Positions 23,666-32,370 of a DNA stretch of 64,000 nucleotides are shown here, piece after piece; the stretch's first letter is position 1; each line of letters starts with the position of its first letter. The stretch is from Falsirhodobacter sp051195255 (GTDB lineage Bacteria; Pseudomonadota; Alphaproteobacteria; Rhodobacterales; Rhodobacteraceae). The DNA is taken from contig NZ_JBNJLK010000009.1 of assembly GCF_051195255.1 (NCBI RefSeq), positions 62,001-126,000 on the forward strand, given 5' to 3'. Under the pieces are notes generated by a model. That model searched no databases and was not told where the DNA came from. It saw nothing but the letters and a program-made list of their open reading frames with translations. Both the position numbers and the translations under genes were made by a program.

Positions 23666-26230
23666 ATGAGAGTGTTGACCGGAGCGATATTCGGCCTGAT
23701 CGGGGCCGTATTGCTCGTGATGGGGGGATGGCTGGCCGTGCTGGGCGGCAGCGTCGCCTATCTGTTGCTGGGTGTGGCGGTCCTTGTGACCGCTCTTTTC
23801 ATTTTCAGGCGGCAGCCTGCGGCGCTGACGCTGTTCGCGGCCACGATCGTGCTGTGGCTGGCGTGGTCGGTGTGGGAAGTCGGCTTCGACTGGTGGAAGC
23901 TGATGCCGCGCGGCGGCCTTGTGGTGCTGATGGGCATTTGGCTGTGGCTGCCCTTCGTGCGCAACACGCTGCACCGGGTGGAGCCTTTGGCCCGCGGAAA
24001 CAACACACGCCGCGTGCCCGGCCTGCCGTTGGGTCTTGCCGTCGTGATCGCGATCGCGGTGGCCGTCTTCTCCATGTTCCGTGATCCGTCCAACATCGAC
24101 GGGGAACTGCCCATCGAACGGCTGGCCGGCAACGTGAACACCGGCAACCCGATGGCCGACACCGACTGGCACCAGTACGGCCGCACGAATTACGGCCAGC
24201 GCTGGTCCCCGCTGGATCAGGTCACGACCGAGAACGTGGGCGATCTGGAAGAAGTCTGGCGCTATCAGACGGGCGACGTGAAGCGCCCCGACGACGTGAA
24301 CGAGACGACCTATCAGGTCACGCCCCTTAAGGTCGGCGACCGCTTGTTCATCTGCACGCCGCACAACCTTGCCATCGCGCTGGACGCGACGACCGGCAAG
24401 GAAATCTGGCGGTTCGACGCCAATTCGGGCATGAACCCCGACCGCCAGCACCAGACCTGCCGCGGCGTCACCTATTGGGACATGGCCGCCATGCCGGCGA
24501 CCCAGGCCGCGGCCCCGGCCCCGGCCGGCACGCAGGCCCCCGTTGCCCCGGCCCCCGCCGGCCCGGATACCGAGGCCCCGACCGCGCCGGGCGACACCGA
24601 AACCACGCCGGCGCCGGACGGTCCGTCCAGCTCGGAGATCGCGCAGGACGAACCGGCCCCGCCGGCGGAAAACCTGCCCGCGGACCCCACCCCGAACGAG
24701 GCCCCGGCCACCGCGACCGAGGTCTGCCCCACCCGCGTCTACCTGCCCACGGCCGATGCGCGCCTGATCGCGCTGAACGCCGAGACGGGTGAGGTGTGCT
24801 CCACCTTCGCCGACAACGGCACCCTGCGTCTGGAAGCCGGGATGCCCTACAACCCGGCGGGTTACTACTATTCCACCTCGCCCCCGGTGGCGGTGGACGG
24901 CAAGCTGATCATCGGCGGCGCCGTGAACGACAACTTCTCCATCCACTCGCAATCCGGCGTCATCCGCGCCTTTGACATCGCCACGGGCGCGCTGCTGTGG
25001 AACTGGGACAGCGGCAATCCGGACGACACCACCCCGATCGACATCGCGGGCGGCGAAACCTACACCGCGAACAGCCCCAACAGCTGGTCCGTCTTCTCGG
25101 TCGATGCGGATCGCGGGATGGTCTACATCCCCCTCGGCAATCAGGTTCCCGACCAGCTGGGCATGGGCCGGTCCGAGGCGGTGGAGGCGCATTCGTCCTC
25201 CATCGTGGCCCTCGACATCGCCTCTGGCCAGCAGCGTTGGGTGTTCCAGACCGTGCATCACGACCTGTGGGACATGGACGTGCCGGCCCAGCCGGTGTTG
25301 GTGGACCTGACGATCCAAGGCCAGTCGGTGCCCGCGCTGGTGGGCCCGACGAAACAGGGCGACATCTACGTCCTGAACCGCGAAACGGGTGAACCCATCC
25401 TTGGCGTGACGGAAGAGCCCGCCCCTGGCGGCGCGATCGCCGAGGACTTCACCGCGCCCACGCAGCCCACCTCGGCGCTGACGTTCAACCCGCCGCCGCT
25501 GCGCGAAGCGGACATGTGGGGCCTGTCGATCTTCGACCAGTTGATGTGCCGCATCGACTTCAACCGCCTGCATTACGAAGGCCGCTACACGCCGCCCTCG
25601 CTGGAAGGCACCATCGTCTATCCGGGCAACTTCGGCGTGTTCAACTGGGGCTCCATCGCGGTGGATCCGGAACGCCAGGTCATGTTCGGGATGCCGACCT
25701 ACCTCGCCTTCACCTCGCGGCTTGTGCCCCGCGCGGACATTCCGCCGGCCGAGGAAGGGGCCACCGCCAGCGAACAGGGTCTGAACCGCAACGAAGGCGC
25801 GCCCTATGGTGTGGTCATGGGGCCGTTCCTTGGCGCCCTTGGCATCCCCTGCCAGGCCCCGCCATGGGGTTACGTCGCCGGTGCGAACCTCACGACCGGA
25901 GAGGTCGCGTGGAAGCACAAGAACGGCACGGTGCGCGACATGACGCCCCTGCCCTTGCAGATCGAACTGGGCGTCCCGGGCATCGGTGGTCCGATCGTCA
26001 CGCGCGGCGGCGTGGCCTTCCTGGGCGCGGCCGTGGACAACTACCTGCGCGCCTATGACCTGACCACGGGCGAGCAACTGTGGAAGGCCCGCCTTCCCGC
26101 AGGCGGCCAGTCCACGCCCATGACCTATGACGTGGGCGGCAAGCAATACGTGGTGATGGTGGCCGGTGGGCACGGTTCCATCGGAACGAAGCCGGGCGAC
26201 TACGTCATCGCCTATGCGCTGAAAGAGTGA
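23666..26230 (+). CDS. Membrane-bound PQQ-dependent dehydrogenase (Gcd family)
   Basis: An 854-residue quinoprotein that oxidises a sugar or polyol in the periplasm and reduces ubiquinone. The N-terminal 145 residues hold five hydrophobic spans, as in E. coli Gcd. The PQQ beta-propeller begins near DTDWHQYGRTNYGQRWSPLDQ. Gcd hallmarks follow: TPLKVGDRLFICTPHN, HQTCRGVTYWD, HHDLWDMDVPAQPVLVDL, and the C-terminal RLPAGGQSTPMTYDVGGKQYVV. It differs from Gcd (about 800 residues) by a Pro/Ala-rich insertion at about residues 276-352, between GVTYWD and CPTRVYLPTADARLIAL. Quinate dehydrogenase (QuiA) is a close alternative, and would fit the neighbouring ring-cleavage-like protein. PQQ synthesis genes are not in the window. 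Confidence 0.86.
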   Translation: MRVLTGAIFGLIGAVLLVMGGWLAVLGGSVAYLLLGVAVLVTALFIFRRQPAALTLFAATIVLWLAWSVWEVGFDWWKLMPRGGLVVLMGIWLWLPFVRNTLHRVEPLARGNNTRRVPGLPLGLAVVIAIAVAVFSMFRDPSNIDGELPIERLAGNVNTGNPMADTDWHQYGRTNYGQRWSPLDQVTTENVGDLEEVWRYQTGDVKRPDDVNETTYQVTPLKVGDRLFICTPHNLAIALDATTGKEIWRFDANSGMNPDRQHQTCRGVTYWDMAAMPATQAAAPAPAGTQAPVAPAPAGPDTEAPTAPGDTETTPAPDGPSSSEIAQDEPAPPAENLPADPTPNEAPATATEVCPTRVYLPTADARLIALNAETGEVCSTFADNGTLRLEAGMPYNPAGYYYSTSPPVAVDGKLIIGGAVNDNFSIHSQSGVIRAFDIATGALLWNWDSGNPDDTTPIDIAGGETYTANSPNSWSVFSVDADRGMVYIPLGNQVPDQLGMGRSEAVEAHSSSIVALDIASGQQRWVFQTVHHDLWDMDVPAQPVLVDLTIQGQSVPALVGPTKQGDIYVLNRETGEPILGVTEEPAPGGAIAEDFTAPTQPTSALTFNPPPLREADMWGLSIFDQLMCRIDFNRLHYEGRYTPPSLEGTIVYPGNFGVFNWGSIAVDPERQVMFGMPTYLAFTSRLVPRADIPPAEEGATASEQGLNRNEGAPYGVVMGPFLGALGIPCQAPPWGYVAGANLTTGEVAWKHKNGTVRDMTPLPLQIELGVPGIGGPIVTRGGVAFLGAAVDNYLRAYDLTTGEQLWKARLPAGGQSTPMTYDVGGKQYVVMVAGGHGSIGTKPGDYVIAYALKE

Positions 26231-26236
26231 TGGCGG

Positions 26237-26262
26237 CGCGGTCGGGGGCAGCCCCGACCGCG
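26237..26262 (+). terminator. Stem-loop after the PQQ dehydrogenase gene
   Basis: CGCGGTCGGGG (26237-26247) and CCCCGACCGCG (26252-26262) form a perfect 11-bp stem with a 4-nt loop, 7 bp past the stop codon. Confidence 0.55.
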
Positions 26263-26275
26263 ACCCCGGAACGAA

Positions 26276-26314
26276 AAGCGGGCAGATCCGGTGAAGGATC
26301 TGCCCGCTTCCTTT
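26276..26314 (+). terminator. Rho-independent terminator
   Basis: AAGCGGGCAGATCC (26276-26289) and GGATCTGCCCGCTT (26296-26309) form a perfect 14-bp stem with a 6-nt loop, followed by CCTTTT. The A-rich start of the stem would also give a short T-run on the minus strand, so it may serve the convergent ompA-like gene as well. Confidence 0.8.
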
Positions 26315-26330
26315 TGCCGCGCGGGGCGCG

Positions 26331-28169
26331 TTACTGGTTCTGCGCGACTTGCAGGATCGGGGTGATGATCCGCACGGCGACGCGGCGGTTGCGGGCCTCG
26401 TCTCCTTCGGCCTGCACGCGCAGGTCGCTTTCACCGTAGCCCTGCACCACCATGTTTTCCGGCGGAACGTCGAAATATTCGGTCAGCGCCAGCGCCACCG
26501 ATTCCGCGCGACGGTCCGACAGCGCCAGGTTCGACGCGGCCGAGCCGACGGCGTCCGTATGGCCCTCGATCAGGAACACCTCGCCCGGACGTTCGTCGTT
26601 CATGTCGCGCATCAGGGTGCCAAGGTCGGACAGTTGCTCGGCCTCCGACGCCTCCACGGCGGCGGATCCGGTGCGGAAGGTGATGTTGTCCACATCCACC
26701 ACCGGCGCCATCGCACGCACCTGACGGTAATCGCGGATCTGCGACAGCGAATACAGGCGCGCATCGTCCCGCGCCGCGATCCGGTCCAGCGCGTCGCGGA
26801 GCGAGGTGCGGTCCGTGGCCGACACGCGCACATCGTCGCGCGTTTGCGGCAGGCGGGACAGGTCCACCGGTGCCGCCTGCCGCGTGTCGTCGATCAGCAG
26901 CGTCTGCGTTCCATCGGGGTTGATGCGCGCCCGGCGCAGCACGCGGCCCGAAGCGTCGCGGATCGTTTCGATCCGCGACCCGTCGCCCTGTTCCACGATC
27001 GAACGGGTGGAACCGTCGGCGTAGTTTTCCGTCCGCACGGTCGATCCGGGCTGGCGCAGCAGCGCGTCGTCGTCCTTCAGCACCTGATAGCTGCCGTCGT
27101 TCTGGCGCAGCACGACGCGGTCGCCTGTGTTCGACACCACCTCGTCGCCATTGTTCATCAGCGCGCCGACCGCCAGACCGCCAAGCGCCAGAAGGCCAAC
27201 CTTCTGAAGGTTGCTCAGCCCGCCATCGTTGTCGTCGTCATCGTCGTCCTTGTCCCTGTTCGCTTCCCGCTCCTCGCCCGAGGCGGAGGTGCGGAAATCC
27301 TCGTCGCTGGAACGGGCGTTTTCTTCCGTGACCTCCGTTACGGTGGCGTTGTTCAGGGGTTCGTCGCCGGTGGCCGCCGCTGCGGCGGCCGCGGCCGCCA
27401 CCGGCGCCGCATCGTCCCGCTCCAGCAGGGAATTCAGCGTGTCCACCGCCTCGGCGTCATCGCCATTGGCGGTGTCGGCGGTGGGTTTCGCTTCGGTGTC
27501 GCGGGCGGCGGGGGTTTCACGGTCGGCCGAAGGGCGGGCGGGCGGTGCCTCGGACTCGGTGGCCTCTGGTTCCTCCGCCTCGGGCGTCAGGCTGTTGCGT
27601 TCGGCCGGTGTCGCGTCCGGTTCGTCCGCTTCGGTTTCGGGGGCGTCGCGTCGGGCAGGCGCCCCCTCGGATCCGGCGGCATTGGTGTCACGGCCTTCGG
27701 GTGCTTCGGTCGCGCGGGGGGCAACCTCCTCCTCGGGGACGGCTTCGGCCGGGGCCTCCGGTTCCGTCGCCTTTGGCGTGCGGGGCGCGGGGGCTTCGTC
27801 AGGGGCTGTGGCGGGGGCGTCCCGCTCCGTCGCCTCGGGGGTGCGGGGGGCCGGGGCTTCATCGGGTGCCTCCGGCGTCTCGGCCTCGGCCGGGGCGGGT
27901 TTGCGGGCGGGGGCTTCGTCTTCGGGTTCCGGCTCCATCACCTCCATATCGGGGGTCACGGCTTGCGGAGTTTCAGGGGCGGCCTCCTCGGGCTCGGGCG
28001 CCGGGGCCTCGGCTTCGGGCGGGGCGGTTCGCGTGGGGGCGGCCACCGGCGGCACCTCGGCGGGTGCGGTTTCCTGCGCCGGAAGGCGGGCCGGCGTCAT
28101 CGAGGCGAGCACGACGGACAGAACCGCCGTGGTCGTCAGAAGCCGGGAACGTAGGGATGTGCGTGTCAT
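26331..28169 (-). CDS. OmpA-family envelope protein with Pro/Ala/Glu-rich spacer
   Basis: A 612-residue exported protein. A signal peptide (SLRSRLLTTTAVLSVVLASM) starts at the ATG with GGAGGAG upstream. Residues about 28-270 form an acidic low-complexity region rich in Pro, Ala, Glu and Thr. It contains an evident internal duplication (DEAPAPRTPEATERDAPA, then DEAPAPRTPKATEPEAPA). An Asp-rich stretch and the hydrophobic VGLLALGGLAVGALMNNGDEVV segment follow, then a middle domain. The C terminus is the OmpA peptidoglycan-binding domain with IEGHTDAVGSAASNLALSDRRA and VVQGYGE, and the final ARNRRVAVRI. The likely role is tethering the outer membrane to peptidoglycan across a long flexible arm. 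Repeat length may vary between strains. Confidence 0.82.
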   Translation of the reverse strand: MTRTSLRSRLLTTTAVLSVVLASMTPARLPAQETAPAEVPPVAAPTRTAPPEAEAPAPEPEEAAPETPQAVTPDMEVMEPEPEDEAPARKPAPAEAETPEAPDEAPAPRTPEATERDAPATAPDEAPAPRTPKATEPEAPAEAVPEEEVAPRATEAPEGRDTNAAGSEGAPARRDAPETEADEPDATPAERNSLTPEAEEPEATESEAPPARPSADRETPAARDTEAKPTADTANGDDAEAVDTLNSLLERDDAAPVAAAAAAAAATGDEPLNNATVTEVTEENARSSDEDFRTSASGEEREANRDKDDDDDDNDGGLSNLQKVGLLALGGLAVGALMNNGDEVVSNTGDRVVLRQNDGSYQVLKDDDALLRQPGSTVRTENYADGSTRSIVEQGDGSRIETIRDASGRVLRRARINPDGTQTLLIDDTRQAAPVDLSRLPQTRDDVRVSATDRTSLRDALDRIAARDDARLYSLSQIRDYRQVRAMAPVVDVDNITFRTGSAAVEASEAEQLSDLGTLMRDMNDERPGEVFLIEGHTDAVGSAASNLALSDRRAESVALALTEYFDVPPENMVVQGYGESDLRVQAEGDEARNRRVAVRIITPILQVAQNQ

Positions 28170-28248
28170 GGAAACTCCTCCTCCGCCCGTGGTGCGGGCT
28201 TTCCGCACGGGAAACATCCCGCCGCCTCCATCTGTTCCGCCAAAGGCG

Positions 28249-29286
28249 TCAGGCCGAGTCGCGTTCGATGATCCGGTATCCGATGTCGATCCGCCGCTCC
28301 GACCCTGCCACCGCGTCAATGCGCAAGATCAGCGCTTCAGCCGCGCGCTGGCCCAGCATGCTGCGGTCCACCCGCACCGTGGTCAGCGCGGGATGCAGGT
28401 CCACCGCGAAATCCTGATCGCCAAAGCCCATCAACCCCAGATCGCGGGGGACCGACAGGCCGCGTGCCTGCGCCTCGATCAGGATGCCCTGGGCCAGGAC
28501 GTCGGAACTGCAGAAGATCGCGCTTTTGCCGCCCGGGGCCAGAAGGCCGTCCGCCACCAGCCGCGACAACGCGTCCCGCCCGCGCCGCAGGCTGGCAAAG
28601 CCGGGAAACAGGATCTCGTCCGGTGGGGGATGGCCCGCGGCGGCCACGGCCTCGCAAAAGGCGGTCCGGCGGCGCAGGGCGCGCGGGTCGTCGGCCGACA
28701 CGACGGCAAAGCGCGTGTAGCCGCGCGCCAGCAGCCACTCTGCCGCCGCGCGGGCGGCCCCGTCATGAGAAAAGCCGACGCAGACATCGATGGGCTGCGC
28801 GCTCAGGTCCCAGACCTCCACCGTGGGAAGGGCCGCGCCTTCGATCATGCGGCGGCAGGCGGGGCTGTGATCGACGCCCGTCAGCAGCAACCCTTCGGGG
28901 CGGCGGGCCAGCGCGGTGCGGACCAGCCGGGCCTCCTCCTCGGCGTCGAAGCCGCTTTCCATCAGCATCACCTGATAGCCGCGTTCGCGCACCAGCGCGG
29001 CGAAGGTCTGGACCAGCGCGGAATAGATGATGTTGGTGATGGACGGCACGATCGCGGCCAGCATCCGGCTGCGGTTCGAGGCCAACCCCCCCGCCACCAT
29101 GTTCGGGACGTATCCCGTGCGGCGGACGGCGTCCATGATCTTGTCCAGCGTCTCGGGCGACAGCTTTTCGGGATGATTGAACGCGCGTGACACGGTGGGC
29201 TGCGTGACGCCCGCGATGCGGGCGATGGTCGCCATGGTGACGGGTTCGCCCGAAGGCTCCGGTTCGGCTGCGCGCATGAGGGTCAT
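28249..29286 (-). CDS. LacI-family regulator of the tct operon
   Basis: A 345-residue repressor. The LacI helix-turn-helix VTMATIARIAGVTQPTVSRAFNHPEKLSPETLDKI is near residues 16-50. The periplasmic-binding-protein-like ligand domain follows, with NIIYSALVQTFAALVRERGYQVML and the C-terminal GLMGFGDQDF and LTTVRVD. Its overall pattern is closest to gluconate-type (GntR) LacI proteins. It is the last gene of the tctC-tctB-tctA run, and a perfect LacI-type palindrome lies at the promoter of tctC, so it most likely represses that operon. The start may instead be the ATG at 29277. Confidence 0.85.
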   Translation of the reverse strand: MTLMRAAEPEPSGEPVTMATIARIAGVTQPTVSRAFNHPEKLSPETLDKIMDAVRRTGYVPNMVAGGLASNRSRMLAAIVPSITNIIYSALVQTFAALVRERGYQVMLMESGFDAEEEARLVRTALARRPEGLLLTGVDHSPACRRMIEGAALPTVEVWDLSAQPIDVCVGFSHDGAARAAAEWLLARGYTRFAVVSADDPRALRRRTAFCEAVAAAGHPPPDEILFPGFASLRRGRDALSRLVADGLLAPGGKSAIFCSSDVLAQGILIEAQARGLSVPRDLGLMGFGDQDFAVDLHPALTTVRVDRSMLGQRAAEALILRIDAVAGSERRIDIGYRIIERDSA

Positions 29287-29307
29287 CCTGAAGGGCGGCC
29301 GGAGGGT

Positions 29308-29331
29308 CGCCAGACGGTGCCCTGTCTGGCG
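29308..29331 (-). other. Stem-loop between tctA and lacI
   Basis: CGCCAGAC (29308-29315) and GTCTGGCG (29324-29331) form an 8-bp stem with an 8-nt loop in the 61-bp gap. It probably reduces read-through from the transporter genes into the regulator gene. Confidence 0.45.
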
Positions 29332-29347
29332 TGCCGGACGCGAAAGT

Positions 29348-30853
29348 TCAATCCTCGTCGGTGAAGGCCTCCTCGCGCTTCTTGCGGATGGTGGGGGCGA
29401 GGATGCTGATGACCAGAAGAACCGCCAGCAGCAGAAGGATCGCGCTGATCGGGCGGGTCAGGAAGGTGGTCGCGTCGCCGCGCGACACCAGCATCGACCG
29501 GCGCAGATGCTCCTCCAGCATCGGACCCAGCACGAAGCCCAGAAGAAGCGGCGCCGGTTCGCAGTCGAACTTGCGCAGCAGGTAGCCGGCAAAGCCGAAG
29601 CCCGCCATCAGCCAGATGTCGAAGGTGGCGTTGTTCAGGCTGTAGACGCCGATGACGCAGAAGGCGACGATGGCCGGAAACAGGAACCCGTAGGGGATGG
29701 AGATCATCTTCACCCACAACCCGATCAGCGGCAGGTTCAGCACCAAGAGCATCAGGTTGCCGACCCACATCGACACGATCAGGCCCCAGAAGAGCACCGG
29801 CTGCTCCTCGATCACCGACGGTCCGGGCTGGATGCCCTGCATGATCAGCGCGCCGATCATCAGCGCCATCACGGGATTGGACGGGATGCCCAGCGTCAGC
29901 ATCGGAATGAACGAGGTCTGGGCGCCGGCGTTGTTCGCGGCCTCGGGCGCCGCGACGCCTTCGATGGCGCCCTTGCCGAAGCGTTCGGGGGTCTTGGAGG
30001 ATTTCTTTTCCAGCGCATAGGCGGCAAAGGAGGCGAGCATTGCCCCGCCCCCCGGCAGGATGCCCAGCACGGACCCGATCAGCGTGCCGCGTGTGACGGG
30101 GGCGATCATGCGTTTCAGATCGGCGCGCGTGGGCATCAGCCCCGTAACCTTCGCCAGAGAGACGGACCGCGTGTGTTCGTGTTCCAGGTTGGACAGTATC
30201 TCTCCCAGCCCGAAGACGCCCATCGCGACGATGACGAAGCTGATCCCGTCGGCCAGTTCAAACCGGCCGAAGGTGAAGCGCATTTCGCCCGTGTTCACGT
30301 CGGTGCCGATCAGGCCCAGGATCAGGCCGAACAGGACCATGCCCACCGCGTGCAGCAGCGACCCGCTGGCCAGCACGATCGACGCCACAAGGCCGAGGAC
30401 CATGAGCGAGAAGTATTCGTGCGGCCCGAAGGTCAGCGCCACGGCCGACAGGGCGGGCGCGAAGAAGGCGATCAGCACGGTGGCCACGGTTCCGGCGGCA
30501 AAGGACCCGATGGCGGCGGTGGCCAGCGCCGTCCCCGCCTGCCCGTTCCGCGCCATCTGGTAGCCGTCCAGCGCGGTGACCACGCTGGAGGATTCGCCCG
30601 GAAGGTTCACGAGGATTGCGGTCGTCGATCCGCCATATTGCGCGCCATAGAAGATGCCCGCCAGCATGATGAGGGCCGTCTCCGGCGGCAGGCCGAAGGT
30701 CACCGGCAGCAGCATCGCGATGGTGGCGGTCGGCCCCAGCCCCGGCAGCACGCCGATGGCGGTGCCGAGGAAGACGCCCAAAAGGCAATAAAGCAGGTTC
30801 CAGACGGAAAACGCGGTCTGCGCGCCCAGCCAAAGGTCGGACAGGATGTCCAT
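29348..30853 (-). CDS. tctA: Tripartite tricarboxylate transporter permease TctA
   Basis: Large membrane subunit, 501 residues with about eleven or twelve spans. TctA-family signatures are GTAIGVLPGLGPTATIAMLLPVTFGLPPETALIMLAGIFYGAQYGGSTTAILVNLPGE-type sequence at about 18-75 and SVLGILPGGGAMLASFAAYALEKK in the second half. The gene starts 3 bp after the tctB stop. Together with TctB and TctC it forms a secondary, binding-protein-dependent carboxylate importer. Substrate is unknown; family members carry citrate, tartrate, aromatic acids and sugar acids. Confidence 0.92.
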   Translation of the reverse strand: MDILSDLWLGAQTAFSVWNLLYCLLGVFLGTAIGVLPGLGPTATIAMLLPVTFGLPPETALIMLAGIFYGAQYGGSTTAILVNLPGESSSVVTALDGYQMARNGQAGTALATAAIGSFAAGTVATVLIAFFAPALSAVALTFGPHEYFSLMVLGLVASIVLASGSLLHAVGMVLFGLILGLIGTDVNTGEMRFTFGRFELADGISFVIVAMGVFGLGEILSNLEHEHTRSVSLAKVTGLMPTRADLKRMIAPVTRGTLIGSVLGILPGGGAMLASFAAYALEKKSSKTPERFGKGAIEGVAAPEAANNAGAQTSFIPMLTLGIPSNPVMALMIGALIMQGIQPGPSVIEEQPVLFWGLIVSMWVGNLMLLVLNLPLIGLWVKMISIPYGFLFPAIVAFCVIGVYSLNNATFDIWLMAGFGFAGYLLRKFDCEPAPLLLGFVLGPMLEEHLRRSMLVSRGDATTFLTRPISAILLLLAVLLVISILAPTIRKKREEAFTDED

Positions 30854-30856
30854 GGG

Positions 30857-31321
30857 TCAGCCTCCGAACAACGTGCCGAACATCGGCATGGGGACGCCCA
30901 ACCCCTTGATGAAGACCAGCGCGCAGAAGGCCGTCAGCCCCGCTGTCGCGGCCAGTGTCGCAAGGTTCAGGCGGAAGGTGCGGCTGCCCGCGGCCGCGAT
31001 CAGGATGCAGACGGGCAGCGCCACCACCAGCCCCAACCATTCCAGCGTGGCGGCGAAGAAGCAGGTGGCGCCGATCACGAACAGCGCCGGGCGCAGGTGG
31101 ATGCGCTCCACCACCTCTCCGGGTCGCAGAAAGGCGCGGGCGAGGGAGATGACGCCGATCAGGATCAGCAGACCGCCGAGGACGACGGGGAAATACCCCG
31201 CCCCCATCCGCGCGCTGGTGCCCATCGGCAGGTCGCGGGCCAGCAGGATGGTCGCGCCGCCAAGGGCGACATAGATGGCCCCGGCCCAGAAATCCTTGGT
31301 GCGGTGGCTGTGCATGGCCAT
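30857..31321 (-). CDS. tctB: Tripartite tricarboxylate transporter small membrane subunit TctB
   Basis: A 154-residue protein with four hydrophobic segments. The N-terminal FWAGAIYVALGGATILLARDLPMGTSARMGAGYFPVVLGGLL is the usual TctB opening, including the MGAGYFP motif. It ends 3 bp before tctA and is preceded by tctC and a short stem-loop. TctB stabilises or assists the TctA channel. Confidence 0.88.
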   Translation of the reverse strand: MAMHSHRTKDFWAGAIYVALGGATILLARDLPMGTSARMGAGYFPVVLGGLLILIGVISLARAFLRPGEVVERIHLRPALFVIGATCFFAATLEWLGLVVALPVCILIAAAGSRTFRLNLATLAATAGLTAFCALVFIKGLGVPMPMFGTLFGG

Positions 31322-31346
31322 CGTCTCCTTGGCAGGTTTGGTGGCG

Positions 31347-31360
31347 GCGCCCGAAGGCGC
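31347..31360 (-). other. Stem-loop between tctC and tctB
   Basis: GCGCC-CGAA-GGCGC, a 5-bp stem with a stable tetraloop, in the 46-bp gap after the binding-protein gene. It probably raises tctC mRNA level over tctBA. Confidence 0.35.
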
Positions 31361-31367
31361 GCGCCAA

Positions 31368-32336
31368 TCAGTCGGCGGGGGTAATGTTGCCGGCCTTGAT
31401 CACCTCGCTCCAGCGGGCGATCTCTTCGGCGACGAAGGCGTCGGCTTCCTCGGGCGTGTTGGCCAGCACCTCGAAGCCCATCTTCGTCATCTGTTCGGTC
31501 ATCTGCGGCGTCTTCAGCGCAGTCGTGATGTCTTCGGCCAGCGCGGCCTTCACCTCGGCGGGAAGGCCTTTCGGCGCGGCGAAGGCCTGCCAGGAATAAA
31601 CGGTCATCCCTTCGATCCCCAACTCCTTGAACGTGGGCACGTCGGGGAAATCGGGGGCGCGTTCCTCGGCGGCGATGGCCAGCATCTTCATCTTGCCGTC
31701 CCGCACGAAGCCCGCGATGGAGCCGAGGTTCTGGAACGACGCGTCCGCATGGCCACCCATCAGGTCCGTCTGTGCCGGCCCGCCGCCCTTGTAGGGAACG
31801 TGGATGCCCGAGGTGCCGGTCTGCTGCCAGAAGAGTTCCGCCGTCAGGTGATCCGACGATCCCACGCCCGAGGAGGCGAAGAGCATCGTGTCCGGCTCGG
31901 CCTTCAGCTCGGCGATCAGTTCCTCGACCGTGGTGGCTTCCAGATCGGGGCGGGTCACCAGCACGTTGGGGGTGCGGACGGCGATCGTCAGCATGTCCAG
32001 GTCTTCGCGCGGGTCGTATTGAAGGTCGGGTTGCAGCGCCGGGTTGATCCCGAAGGTGCCGATGGAGGCGGCCATGATGGTGTAGCCGTCGGGCTTGGCG
32101 CGGGCCAGCTGCGCGGCCCCCACGGCGCCGTTCGCGCCGGGCTTGTTTTCCACCACCAGCGGTTGGGCGAAGTCGGGCTGCATGATCTGGGTGGTCAGCC
32201 GGCCGATCGTGTCGCTGGCGCCACCGGGGGCGAAGGGCACGATGACGGTGACGGGCTTTGCCGGAAAGTCCTGCGCGACGGCGGGCGTGCACAGCATGGC
32301 GGCAAGGCCGAGGGCCCCGATGACGACGTTTCTCAT
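31368..32336 (-). CDS. tctC: Tripartite tricarboxylate transporter binding protein TctC
   Basis: A 322-residue periplasmic receptor. Signal peptide MRNVVIGALGLAAMLCTPAVAQ is followed by the TctC fold: KPVTVIVPFAPGGASDTIGRLTTQIM, VVENKPGANGAVGAAQLARAKPDGYT, and HVPYKGGGPAQTDLMGGHAD with the ligand-contact loops. ATG 32336 has GGGGAGGA upstream; an in-frame ATG 48 bp earlier lies next to the operator and is rejected. First gene of the tctCBA-lacI operon. The closest functional relatives cannot be told from sequence alone. Confidence 0.9.
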   Translation of the reverse strand: MRNVVIGALGLAAMLCTPAVAQDFPAKPVTVIVPFAPGGASDTIGRLTTQIMQPDFAQPLVVENKPGANGAVGAAQLARAKPDGYTIMAASIGTFGINPALQPDLQYDPREDLDMLTIAVRTPNVLVTRPDLEATTVEELIAELKAEPDTMLFASSGVGSSDHLTAELFWQQTGTSGIHVPYKGGGPAQTDLMGGHADASFQNLGSIAGFVRDGKMKMLAIAAEERAPDFPDVPTFKELGIEGMTVYSWQAFAAPKGLPAEVKAALAEDITTALKTPQMTEQMTKMGFEVLANTPEEADAFVAEEIARWSEVIKAGNITPAD

Positions 32337-32370
32337 GATATCCTCCCCTGAAGGCAGCCTCCCCGCCGCC

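Noticed and set aside
22526..26434. Very long open frame of about 1300 codons on the minus strand
   Set aside because: It lies antisense to the dioxygenase and PQQ dehydrogenase genes, which have conserved motifs. Its translation is Arg/Gly/His-rich with no recognisable domain, as expected for a shadow frame in high-GC DNA.
27630..28060. Repetitive DNA within the ompA-like gene as a possible repeat array or CRISPR
   Set aside because: The units are imperfect, of codon multiples and without spacers; this is protein-level low complexity.
27211..29190. Ser/Ala/Gly-rich frame of about 660 codons on the plus strand
   Set aside because: Mirror of the Pro/Ala/Glu-rich ompA-like gene and of lacI; it lacks a signal peptide or domain and arises from biased composition.
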